Shown here one piece after another: positions 53,291-63,165 of a stretch of 64,000 nucleotides of DNA. The DNA is from Paraescarpia echinospica (lineage: Eukaryota; Annelida; Polychaeta; Sabellida; Siboglinidae). The stretch spans positions 7,074,917 to 7,138,916 of the forward strand of contig CM034536.1 in NCBI GenBank assembly GCA_020002185.1. The letters are read 5' to 3'. Every line of letters starts with the position of its first letter. Position 1 is the stretch's first letter. The translations under genes were made by a program, and so were the position numbers. Below the pieces are notes generated by a model, which searched no databases, was not told where the DNA came from, and saw only the letters and a list, made by a program, of their open reading frames with translations.

Positions 53291-54060
53291 TCCAATTTGT
53301 TTTGATGGACTGTTTTACACCGCCGTCGAAAGTGCTCCAAGCATGAGAAGCATATTAAAAATATTGCACCGTGCCTGTTTCTCCGAGAGCCATGGACCTT
53401 GTCGCACACTTATTGTGATCTTTGATTTCAGGTACTCCACTTTGGTAATTTGTAATGGTCTTGATATATCAAGAACTTTATAATATAATGGAAAACTGTG
53501 ATCTTTGATTTCGTCCAATAAGGCACCGAAGTGGTATATTTCACAGGGAAATCAACTTTTAGATGTTTACATGTTGGGAAGCAGAATCGCAGGGAGAGGA
53601 TCAACATTTGTGTCTGACAATGTCTCGTTACTCTCATGGTAGTTGTCCCATGCTAATTCTCACATACCCGCGACTTAGTGTAAAACATCTGCCGTAGTAC
53701 AGTGTGTATCTGATGTATTTGTGGCCAAGTCAGTGTCAACCGTTTCTACGACATTATTTATAACTGGTGGAATGGCCGAAGCGATGGATGACTTCCAGTA
53801 ATGTTCTGCTACCTGTCATAATCCTGATTCCAGTCTCACACATAGGTGTATGGACACTTTTGTTCGACCCCTTGCAGTTGCGAACACGACATTATGTGAC
53901 GTTGACTTTACTTACAAGTCCTTCCATTCGATCGTTAGAAGACGACTCACTGCAACCGGTGCCTAACACTGAGGGAATCCATCAGCTCTGGTGGTATTTC
54001 TCCTTGTGCGCGTGTCAAAGCTACTGCTGTCATAGTATGTGGTATGTCTTGATTTGTACT
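53291..54060 (-). pseudogene. Decayed transposon-like protein remnant
   Basis: Minus-strand text across frames includes MTGSRTLLEVIHRFGHSTSY, VETVDTDLA, and AWDNYHESNETLSDTN in consecutive blocks. Then comes an open stretch (53315-53518) with DEIKDHSFPLYYKVLD. The first blocks resemble, from memory, a long repetitive-element protein widespread in marine invertebrates (pattern LTGSxxxIxxLNxxGHxxSY...WDNYDENxETLSG). Many stops and frame changes are present. Family assignment is tentative. Confidence 0.4.
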
Positions 54061-55085
54061 CTTCAGTAACATGATAATGATCTGCGATGAAATGCTGCCT
54101 CTTCTGCCGATATATCAGTGAAGGTAGCCCGCCTTACGACACGTTCCCCTCTTAGAGTTGCGTTATGTACGATCAGTCCCTGCTTGTTGCTATAGTTGAA
54201 TTTTCTCAACTGAGTAGGATATTGTTTCTAAATGCTCTCACACAACATTTGGGCTGGATATGTAGATCCAACCGTTGCCATGTTTTCTATATATCGGTTG
54301 TGCAGAGAGGTCAGCAGTTCAGACTCTTGATTTTCAATCAACGTGGTGTTTTTTGCGGTGTTAGGGCTTCAAATGATGCAATGTGTATCTGCTTTACACG
54401 TTAGTTTTGGTTACTGCTAGTGATCTTTTAATGTATCCTCTTCTGCGTAAATGGTGATATTTAACTTCCTTTGCTTTGCTGGCTAATCCTGCTATTCGTG
54501 AAAGCATAACTTCATAATGTAATAACTCTACTGCTTGCCTGATGCTGCCCTTTGCTTGTTCCACCTCACAGCTACCCATATATTCTCGCTTGTCTTTTCA
54601 ATTTGCTTGAAGACCGAATTGGATGTATGTGTGTTTAGTGGAAATTCATTCCATAATTTAAGGCCATCAAATTTAGAAGATTTGCTCCCCTGGCCCTTGA
54701 CATAATAATAATAAACAATAAAATACGAAATTTATATAGCGCCATAATCACATAGTGTTCTGTGGCGCTTTTCAATACACTGATAATTCCACTAAACATG
54801 TAAATCATAAAATAATATGTTAAGTAATTTAAGAACAGATTAACTAAGAATCGTATATCGAATTAAATAGTTAAAAAGTTATTTAAATATACGGGTGTTA
54901 TACCTAAAATGTATATAAGGAATAAAATAATTTAATAATAATATTTATTTATTACACTAACAGTCATACAGTTATAAGGATCAAGTGGGATTAAAATAGT
55001 AAGACGATATATTACGAGCATGGAATTAAATAAAATAGACTAATAATAATAAATATATTAGGTGAGATTGATTAAAACCGTAAGA
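54061..55085. other. AT-rich gap, nothing recognised
   Basis: About 1 kb. ATAATAATAATAAA runs occur near 54705 and 55040. No domain-bearing frame. Confidence 0.45.
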
Positions 55086-55800
55086 CATGTATTGTTCAGG
55101 CATAAATCATATTCCTGCCAGAATAGGAAGGTTTTTTAGTTGCCACTGAAAGCTGATGCAACTGTTAGAGTTTCTGATGGTAGCAGGCAAACTGTTCCAC
55201 AAAGTCGACGCTGCTTTGGAGAATGTCCGATCTCCGTATCACCGTATGTGACTGTTCGAGTTCGTAGCACAGTCACCAAGATTGTAGATTCATGATCAGA
55301 TCGTAGAGAACGTATTGGTCTGTAAATGGACAGCAGTTCGCTCAAGTATAGTGGTGCTTGGTGATGTACAGCACGGTAGGTATGTGACATGATCTTATAT
55401 TGTATTCGACGATGGACTGGACCCCAGTGGAGCTCCTTTAGAACGGGAGTGATAAGCGAGCGGCAGCTGGTTCTTGTGATTATACGCGCGCATGCATTCT
55501 GCAGACGCTGCATTTTCGCAAGTTTATTCAGCCATGCAGTAAGGAATTAAAGTAATCAAGTCTTAATGTTATGAGAGCATGAACGAGTGTCTTCGCTGCG
55601 TCATACGGGTACGTGAGGTATCGAAGGATTCTCCCGATGTTTCTGAGGTGGTAATATCCAGTTCGGCATAAGGAATTTAATGTTACGTGTTGGGTCTTAC
55701 TTATATCTATGTGTTGATCGTATATAACCCCAAGATCACGGACGGAAGATGAGTGTAGTTGTTGTTGTTTACCGACCGTAACAGCCATGTTGGGTAACGC
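55086..55800 (-). pseudogene. L2/CR1-like LINE reverse transcriptase C-terminal fragment
   Basis: Minus-strand frames give SSVRDLGVIYDQHIDISKTQ, YYHLRNIGRILRYL and DAAKTLVHALITLRLDYFNS to LLHG. They then continue LQNACARIITRTS, ITPVLKELHWGPVHRRIQYK, YRAVHHQAPLYLSELL and RTRTVTYGD. This is the thumb and C-terminal region of L2-group LINEs. The catalytic RT blocks are missing, and at least one stop and a frameshift occur. The hAT-like MITE starts at its upstream edge near 55817. Confidence 0.85.
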
Positions 55801-55814
55801 TTTAAATCCGCAGT

Positions 55815-56000
55815 GTTCACTGAACTACTTTTATTTTGTTCTTGAGTAAAATTTCAAATAACTCACCTCAAAATTACTTAAGCAAAAGTAAAAGTAGGCC
55901 TACATTAAAAAAACTACTTGAGTAAAAAGTAAAAGTAACTTTCAAAAGTACTTGAAGTAAGAGTAAAAGTAAAAGTACAATTCAACGTTTTAATTTCAAC
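55815..56000. mobile_element. hAT-like non-autonomous element fragment
   Basis: CAGTGTTCACTGAACTACTT at the edge, followed by repeated ACTTGAGTAAAAAGTAAAAG and GTAAAAGTAAAAGTACAA. Subterminal (AGTAAA)n arrays of this sort are typical of hAT-derived MITEs in animals. The second end was not found. Confidence 0.55.
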
Positions 56001-57079
56001 ATTACAGCAAGCACACAAAATGCGGGACGAAAATAACTACTTCACTCTACATGAACCTTAACCCAACAACAGTCACTAAAATAAAATAACTACTGCATAG
56101 TCTACTCAAATCACAACCACACGCGATCACGCTGTTGGGTGTAGCTCTCAGTTGATGACGATGGGGGCTGATCACTCATGGTCCTTTTTGTCTTTTTTCT
56201 GGACACGCCTTTTGTCAATAATCCGTCAAAAAAACATGTTCATACTCGATTTGTAAATATACCCCATGGTTGTTCGACTAAAAGATCTTTACAAACTGTC
56301 CGCGTGAGGTCAGTACTTTAGTGGCTTTGCCGTTGACGCGATAATACAGACACCGTGAGGTGGCGCCACCGTGTTAAGTAAATTCGACATGGCTCGACAT
56401 GCGAGGAATTGGTCGCAAATAACACTGGATATCTGGAATAGTGTTTATTGACATTGGAAATCTGTATGCCTGTCAAGTAAGTAATACAATATACGTCAAC
56501 CTATTTAGAAACTACACATGAAATGTAACTAATTAACTTAGTATTTGTGAAACAAAGTCGCACAACATGTTTGTGAGGGTAACACTAACAGGGGTGAGAC
56601 CACATTAGATTTCCCCATAGTCGGCCATTATAACGTTTCCTTCATTTCCTGTAAATTTTAACCAACAGTTTTCTTTAAATTTCTACACCATATTTACCCT
56701 CTATTCATACACATGCTGTGCAAAATTCGTAAAAATTCTCATACCTCAATTTTCCATAAACCACTTTCAAACCTGACACCCCTTCATTTCTGCTAGAACC
56801 AGACAGTGATTTGCCCTAATGACATCATACAGCCAAATGACACCTGTGTCTATACGCAGAAAAGCACAATTTGACAACTGTCATAATTTGACAGCTCTGG
56901 TACCACGCTGCAGAAAAACATAATTTCTACTCAATCAACACTATACAAGTACTCTCAGAAATTCACACAATCTGCATAATGCCATTTCTATTGGGAACTC
57001 TCTCGGAGGGTAATGGCGGACGAATCCTTAATGTGGTCTTACCCCAACAAGTTGACAAGCCACAACTTCACAAGCCTGA
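56001..57079. other. Gap, nothing recognised
   Basis: About 1.08 kb. A GGTGGCGCCACC palindrome lies near 56353. No motif-bearing frame. Confidence 0.45.
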
Positions 57080-57404
57080 CAGGGCTGAATACATTTTCAT
57101 GAGTACAAGTACGAGTACGAATAGTTTGACCATGGATAAATATGAGTACATTGCTAAAAGCTGAGTACGTGTACAAGTACGAGTACATTCTCATGACTAA
57201 AAGTATGAGTACATTCTCACGAGTACAAGTAAAAGTATGAGTACATTTTTGTAAATATAAATATTAAATAATACATATTTTAAAATTATTAATTAATCTA
57301 AGTTATATAACTCGGCACAAGTGAATATGCAATGGCAGTCGATCATTTTTTATGAAGAAAACTAAAAAACCTCTGTTTTATCAACAATGAAATTCACTTC
57401 ATTG

Positions 57405-57605
57405 GCATTCATTTCAGTGGCATCGTATGATCTTATCATCTATTTGCCATTGCACCGAACAAACATGAGTTGTTCACAGGTTGAGTCTTTCAGGCTGCAC
57501 CGTTCAGGGCAGAATACTTTCTCGGCTATGCTAAATACCCTTTCAACTGGGGTTGATGAGGCCGAAATGCTGAGATAGTGAGGGACCAACTGAGTCACAG
57601 TTGGA
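57405..57605 (-). pseudogene. hAT transposase C-terminal dimerisation domain
   Basis: Minus-strand text LVPHYLSISASSTPVERVFS followed by IAEKVFCPERCSLKDSTCEQ and LMFVRCNG matches the hAT C-terminal (hATC) block (usual pattern IPATSAPSERVFSxAGxVxxxxRxxLxxxxxexLxFl+xN). The RNase-H-like catalytic core is absent from the neighbouring 650 bp. It ends in a stop shortly after RCNGK. Confidence 0.78.
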
Positions 57606-58269
57606 AAACTCAGAACTGGAGTGGGTCGCTGTGACGATCTGTATGTGGCTGACTGGGGTATTCGTTCACCTCTACAATCAGCAATCTGGTGATATTATAA
57701 GTTTGCAATTTATATTTTCTGATCGTAGACTACTAGTTGTTGAGAGTATTAGCACATGTCCACATAACAGGCTCAGCATCCCCTTTGGACTTTTTAGCCA
57801 GGCTGCTGGCATGGGATTATACTAGTGTAGGAGGCAGTCTGACTTGAGCCACCTTACTTCTACAGAGGAAGACTGGCAGTTCTTGTTCTTAGCAGTTAGC
57901 ACTGTCAGCCATTGTCAAGTGGCATGGTCTCCAGACTACATCAAAGGCATTTCCTGTCTAACTGGTGGGTTAACTGCTAATTGGCTCTCTATGGTCATCC
58001 TGGTGGCTTAATTAAACAAACATGTTTATGGCCTGAACTGATAGCCTACAATTATTGTTTGCTTAACATGGTGTTTCTGACTGGGAAAAGATGCTGCCTG
58101 TTGCCATGTTTGGATATCATAGTCATGGTTATCAGAGAATGATGATGTACTGTGTGTAGGGATGGTAAGGTGGTATTCTATCAGAAATAACAAAGTATTT
58201 AAAAAATAGTTGAACATTTAGATATTTCAGGAAAGTTTCATTTTATATCCACATGTATTTATTGGACGT

Positions 58270-58660
58270 TGTTATGTAGCCGAGCATCGGAACCGTGTGT
58301 GGTGGCGATAAAGGTCCGAGCACTAAATGCGCATGCGCCGTTCGTGGCTTCTTTCCGGTGCTCGGACGCCGGAGTTAGCCGAGCATCGGAACCGTGTGTG
58401 TTGGCGATAAAGGTCCGAGCATTCGATACGCATGTGCCGGCTGTTCGGGAGCCGGAGTTAGCCGAGCATCGGAACCGTGTGTGTTGGCGACAAAGGTCCG
58501 AGCATTCGATACGCATGTGCCGGCTGCTCGGGAGCCGGAGTTAGCCGAGCATCGGAACCGTGTGTGTTGGCGATAAAGGTCCGAGCATTCTATACGCATG
58601 TGCCGGCTGCTGTGATGCACGGAACCATGTTTGTCAGCGTTAAAGATCCTAGCATTTTTC
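58270..58660. repeat. Left TIR amplified as tandem array (83-bp unit, about 5 copies)
   Basis: GCCGAGCATCGGAACC occurs at about 58279, 58378, 58461 and 58544 (spacing 99, 83, 83 bp), with a degenerate fifth copy from about 58617 (GGAACCATGTTTGTCAGCGT). The first unit holds the NRF1-type palindrome TGCGCATGCGCC (58328-58339). A single inverted unit forms the right TIR. Confidence 0.85.
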
Positions 58661-59505
58661 CGACTGCTCTCACTTAGTAACAAAATGTATAGCATTTTAA
58701 AGAATATTCTACAGGATTTATGCACACTTTCTTTAGAACATTCGGTGGGATATTTGTGGAAGAATCCTATAAAATTGATCTGGCCATACAAATTACATAA
58801 ATTATATCTTATTTGTTAGAATGTCTATGCCTGGCTATGGCGTCATAAATTTTTACATAATTATACAGATGTCTGAAGACTTGATTGCCAAGGGTCGATT
58901 TCTATATAATATTCTCTAGGATTTTTATGGAAGGAAGAAATTAAGATTACAATTGTATATAAAAAAATTATTATTTTATAGAATGTCCATGACCACATAA
59001 ATATTTATATAATTATACAGATATAAAAGTACTTGTTGATTCTTTCTCTGGAAATATTGCTCAATTATTAGATAATATATATATATATAATGACTAAACA
59101 CAAATCAGCTATGTAGGAACAATTTAGGAATTTTATTACTAAATACCATTCAAGATCCTGTCACAACATACTAATATAGCAGTACTGTAACAAACTAATG
59201 CAAAACATCCAACAGACTAATGTAAAACAACCTTTAAAACAAGTAAATATGTCACACAGTAATGTAAAACATTAACAGATTATGGTAAAACATTGATACA
59301 TGTTACACTGCAATGTAAAATGTGTCAACATGGCACTTACTAATGTAAAACATATCTATGGAACCTACAACTATAACTGATGTGACTGTGTTATTATCTA
59401 ACAAGACATGGTCACATTCTGCATGTTATAATTTAATTAACTCTCACGTATTCATATTAAAAAGTACTCAACCTACCAAGACGATGACTGCATAGATGAA
59501 AACCT
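58661..59505. other. AT-rich interior of the TIR element
   Basis: About 850 bp with loose repetition of AATGTAAAACA and ATTTTTATATAATTATACAG. It also contains a (TA)n tract near 59075-59090. No coding signal. Confidence 0.5.
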
Positions 59506-60140
59506 GATATTGCACTAATCACATGTAAGTCTGTGTAACCACATACGATATACATTACATGAAAACCTGATATTACACTAATCACATGTAAATCTGTGTA
59601 ACCACTTATGATATACATTACATAAAACCAATGAAATTACACTAATCACATGTAAGTCTGTGTAACCACATACGATATACATTACATAAAAACCTGACAT
59701 TGCACTAATCACATGTAAGTCTGTGTAACCACATACGATATACATTACATAAAAACTTATTATTGCACAAATCACATATAAGTCTGTGTAACCACATACG
59801 ATATACATTACATAAAAACAATGAGATTACACTAATCACATGTAAGTCTGTGTAACCACATACGATATACATTACATAAAAACAATGAGATTACACTAAT
59901 CACATGTAAGTCTGTGTAACCACATACGATATACATTACATAAAAACCTGACATTGCACTAATCACATATAAGTCTGTGTAACCACATATGATATACATT
60001 ACATAAAAACCTGACATTGCACTAATCACATATAAGTCTGTGTAACCACATACGATATACATTACATAAAAACCTGACATTGCACTAATCACATATAAGT
60101 CTGTGTAACCACATACGATATACATTACATGTATAAAGAA
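59506..60140. repeat. Minisatellite, 63-bp unit (about 10 copies), inside the TIR element
   Basis: Units read CTGACATTGCACTAATCACA + TGTAAGTCTGTGTAACCACA + TACGATATACATTACATAAA + AAC. Spacing is 63 bp (AGTCTGTGTAACC near 59528, 59591, 59654). Since 63 is a multiple of three, minus-strand frames of 21-residue repeats (MYIVCGYTDLYVIS) appear; these are not genes. Confidence 0.93.
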
Positions 60141-60297
60141 ATAAGAAAAGGAGGGAACTATCACATAGCCAACACTGCTCCGGTCATTTTTTGGGGGTTT
60201 CATTCCGATCGCAGTGTTTTGATTGTGATGTTAAGTTAGTGGGTAAAGTAGAGAAAGACAGGAGAAAAAGGGGATCCTTGCACATTCACAGCTCATC

Positions 60298-62292
60298 TCA
60301 TTTTCTAGACACTCTCCTCCTGCAACCAGGACAAAACCAGCATCGCCCTTTTGGGGCCGACTTCATACCAACGCATTTAAAGTGTGTCCTCTGAAGACAA
60401 CTGTCGCAGGCAATGGACCGGTTCTCCTCATCATCAATGGTCTCGGTACAAACCCCACAATACCACACCATGTCGCAGTTGACGTTGTCAACAACAGATT
60501 TAATCATTGCCCATGCACCCTCTTGGCAATACTTCCGTATAGGAAACAGCGAGACGTTCTCGTCCACTGCAGCCGACGTGCCAGTCCTGCGCTTTACCTT
60601 GTCTGCGGTGATGGGGCAGGCATCGCTGATGGCAGAATCGGCTGTTTCGTCGTCAACAAACCAGGACAGCATGACTGCAGACAGAAAGATAAACATTTAA
60701 TAACTAAAGTGTTTATCTGGAGAAAAAACATTAGTTTTAAGATTTTATGTCAATGATGTATTATCGAAAGGTATTATTAAAACAATAAAAAATTCCATCA
60801 TTTTGTTATCCTCGTCATACCTGTTTTAGACACATATCACGTACCTACCATGGCTTTTAAACGAGTGACCACTTTGGTCAAATCATTGCCATCTCCACAT
60901 CGCATCTTTGCTTGGATATTGCTGACATCTCGCAGCGTGACAATCTTGCCTGTTTTTTCGTGAAGGTAAATTTGCAGCAACTTCTTGCTGCTCTTGAGCT
61001 TCAGCAAATCTGTAGCAATTGTTGTATCTTCTGGTGTCAGTCTTCGCTGACGCGGCAAGTGAGCATAAATGTTCTACAAAAGATGAACATGAACTGTAAC
61101 AGAAGTGCAATGTACCATGGAAACGGGGGGTTGGGCTAAAAAAAGTTTACACAGTAAAACCCATTCTATACATCAGGCAGAAAAATACACTATTTGCAGA
61201 TGAAAAAAAATAGGAATTCGTAAAAAATAATCCTATCTACTAGTAGCAATCATTTTAGCATATATGTACCTGTGAAACCTCATGATTGTGGGTTTCATTG
61301 ATGCTGGTCACCATCAACTGCTGGCAATCTTTGGATAAACCCAGCTTGATTGTGGCCGGGCACTGCTGTTTCAGGGTCCTAAAGACAGATAAAATCAGAA
61401 TCAACATCAAAAGTACATGTTTTGTGATCAAATCGTGTCATTTGTCGAAGTGCAGCTCTAAGCAACTGACGTGAATGCAAAAAAAGTCTACCATTCGCAG
61501 CCTGTTTTTTCTCCGTGAGGGACTAAACGCAACATGAAGACGCGGTAAAATTGTTTAATGGAACTTGAGATTAAAATATTCACATATTCGTCACTCACGT
61601 TACATGATGGTCATCAGTAGCACATCTGACAATATGCACTAATGTGAATAAGACAGATGAATACCAACCGTGCACAACTAATAGCCAGTATTCACTTTAT
61701 CAAAATGTTATTGCTTTACAAAAATGCCACCATTTTAAGATTTAAAAGTTGAATAGCGCCGTAAATACCGAATATATCAAAAAAATTCAAAAAGGGTAAT
61801 AAACTACATGTTATTATCCATCGTGTGGCACCATTTAAATGATGATATAACATATTCTATGTTTTTGTTGACATACCTACCAAACTTCCAAAGGCTCAGA
61901 CCGAGTAAGAGTAACACTATAGGCATGACGTCTTTGATACTTTGCCTAGACAAACGAATGTTATAGGACAATATTATATATGACTGTTATGCATTTCATA
62001 CATACTTCGTGTTGCTCCTGTCGCCAGTGCTCCTTGGCTTGTGAGCCTTTCCCCCGAAAACGCAGCAGTAATCCAACAACTTGACCAAGTAGTACCGCAG
62101 TTCGGGCTTTGCCTTGCCCGCACGGCCTGGATATCTGGATATCGACGCAGCCAACGTTTTTCAGTCGCGTCTGTACAGCTGCACGGACGTCGCATCTTCT
62201 ATCTCCTTAATCTTTCTCTTAACATCATCAAAACTACTAAAAGAATCGCCAACATTTATCCCAAATAAAACTACTCGATGCTCTGCCGCCAT
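60298..62292 (-). CDS. Four-exon gene: ZSWIM3/FAR1-like N-terminal domain plus C-terminal PHD finger (one nonsense codon)
   Basis: Exons (minus strand): 62292-62006, 61378-61270, 61073-60845 and 60674-60298. All three introns have GT...AG borders and join in phase (287+109+229+377 bp), giving about 333 codons. Exon 1 starts MAAEHRVVLFGINVGDSFSS and includes KAKPELRYYLVKLLDYCCVF. Exon 2 has QQCPATIKLGLSKDCQQ and SINETHNHEVSQ. Exon 3 has HLPRQRRLTPED and KKLLQIYLHEKTGKIVTLRD. This order is typical of the FAR1-derived N-terminus of ZSWIM3-like (MULE-derived) proteins. Exon 4 ends in a PHD finger: CGVC, CDSC, HFKC, CPGC, with Trp before the last pair, a histone-tail reader fold. MULE catalytic and SWIM domains are absent. 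Codon 44 is TGA (62163-62161). An upstream in-frame ATG (62388) lies in the TIR. Confidence 0.72.
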
Positions 62293-62499
62293 ATTTGAGA
62301 ACGATAGGGAGCACTGCGGAAGCGAGGCGAAGACGTGACGACTGGCACATGCGCATTTAATGCTCGGACCTTTAACACTGACGAACAAGGTTCCGATGCT
62401 CGGCTACGTAACCACTTCGATATTTATTTTCCCCAGTACATATTGAGAAAGTACTCAGATGTACTCGTAATGTACTCGTAAAATCTGAACAACAACAAC

Positions 62500-62830
62500 A
62501 TTTTACATGGTCATTGCCTGATGTCTTCCCATTCTTCATATCTGTTAGCACTGCTTCCACCTCCCATGATGTTATCTCTGGTACCTTTTTCAGGTCGGTA
62601 TGAATTATGGTTCTCTGTTCACTGTCATATAGCTCGGTGTAGAATTCCTCTATTTGTTCCATGATCATATCTTGGTCTTGTATTTCTCTACCCTGCTTGT
62701 CTGGAAGTGTAATCAGTCTGTCTCGGCCTAGTGCCTGTGTTCTTCTTGCTGTCTTTTTCTGAAGAATACCCTGGATTTGAAGCCGTGCGCAGTCAAACCT
62801 CTCTTTGTGGTCAACTCAGTATGTTATGAT
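62500..62830 (-). pseudogene. LINE reverse transcriptase N-terminal fragment
   Basis: Minus-strand text KKTARRTQALGRDRLITLPD, then MIMEQIEEFYTELYDSEQRT, PEITSWEVEAVLTDMKNGKT and SGNDHV is the segment between endonuclease and RT of L1/RTE-like LINEs (usually ..EFYxxLYxSD..EVPPIMxxEVxxALxxMKxGKAxGxDxI). It stops abruptly where the hAT-like sequence begins, at about 62500. Confidence 0.83.
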
Positions 62831-62879
62831 GTATGATGTGGGATTAGCTAAGATATTGCTCACTTCAGTCATTTGACTT

Positions 62880-63165
62880 CTCAACTTCCCCTCCCCCCCC
62901 CCAGTGTGCCCCCATTCTCCCAAACCAGCCCCTTGTAGGGCTTACTTTTTATTCGTTTTAGTGTGTTTGATTTAATTTGCACTGGGGTAAGTAGCAGTTG
63001 TCAAGCATTCGCCAGAGAAGAACGGTCCCCCTGGACTACTTGAAGTGGTGAACAAAGCTCTAGATGTGACAGGAGGTAGAGGCATGAAACTGCTCCTTTT
63101 ACCCATTAGAAGTGCCTTTTTAAGACATTGCCTTCCCAGTGAAAATTCAATAAAAAACGCCCTGA
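62880..63165 (-). repeat. Dispersed repeat R3, copy 2
   Basis: Reverse complement of 52274-52555: CCATTCTCCCAAACCAGCCC, CTTGTAGGGCTTAC, TTTTACCCATTAGAAGTGCC, AAGACATTGCCTTCCCAGTG. Spacing between the two blocks is about 30 bp longer than in copy 1. Confidence 0.82.

Larger units (their letters stand above)
58256..62428 (-). mobile_element. 4.16-kb TIR element carrying a PHD-finger gene (nested in the hAT)
   Basis: Element 58264-62420, flanked by an 8-bp direct repeat TATTTATT (58256-58263 and 62421-62428). Terminal inverted repeats share GTAGCCGAGCATCGGAACC, AAAGGTCCGAGCAYT and AATGCGCATGYGCC (left from 58276; right, inverted, 62340-62409), with a looser match (GACGTTGTTAT / GAAGTGGTTAC) out to the ends. 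The left TIR is multiplied into a tandem array. On the minus strand, starting just inside the right TIR, lies a four-exon gene (62292-60298). The rest is AT-rich, with a 63-bp minisatellite. An 8-9-bp duplication and long TIRs fit hAT or MULE types. No transposase core is present. Confidence 0.72.
57080..62500 (-). mobile_element. hAT DNA transposon remnant hosting the nested TIR element
   Basis: Left end CAGGGCTGAATACATTTTC (57080) is followed by GAGTACAAGTACGAGTAC subterminal repeats to about 57250. Inverted counterparts (GTACTCAGATGTACTCGTAA, TGTACTCGTAAAATC) occur at about 62446-62485. The C-terminal hAT transposase domain lies just inside the left end on the minus strand, as expected. 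The right terminal inverted repeat is not recognisable. The 58264-62420 element is inserted between the two parts. Confidence 0.6.

Noticed and set aside
56345..56365. LTR primer-binding site (GGTGGCGCCACCG)
   Set aside because: No LTR terminus or gag frame adjacent; the GGTGGCGCCACC palindrome alone is insufficient.
59578..60203. Hydrophobic 21-residue repeat frames (MYIVCGYTDLYVISAMSGFYV)
   Set aside because: 63-bp minisatellite inside the TIR element; hydrophobicity comes from AT-rich codons.
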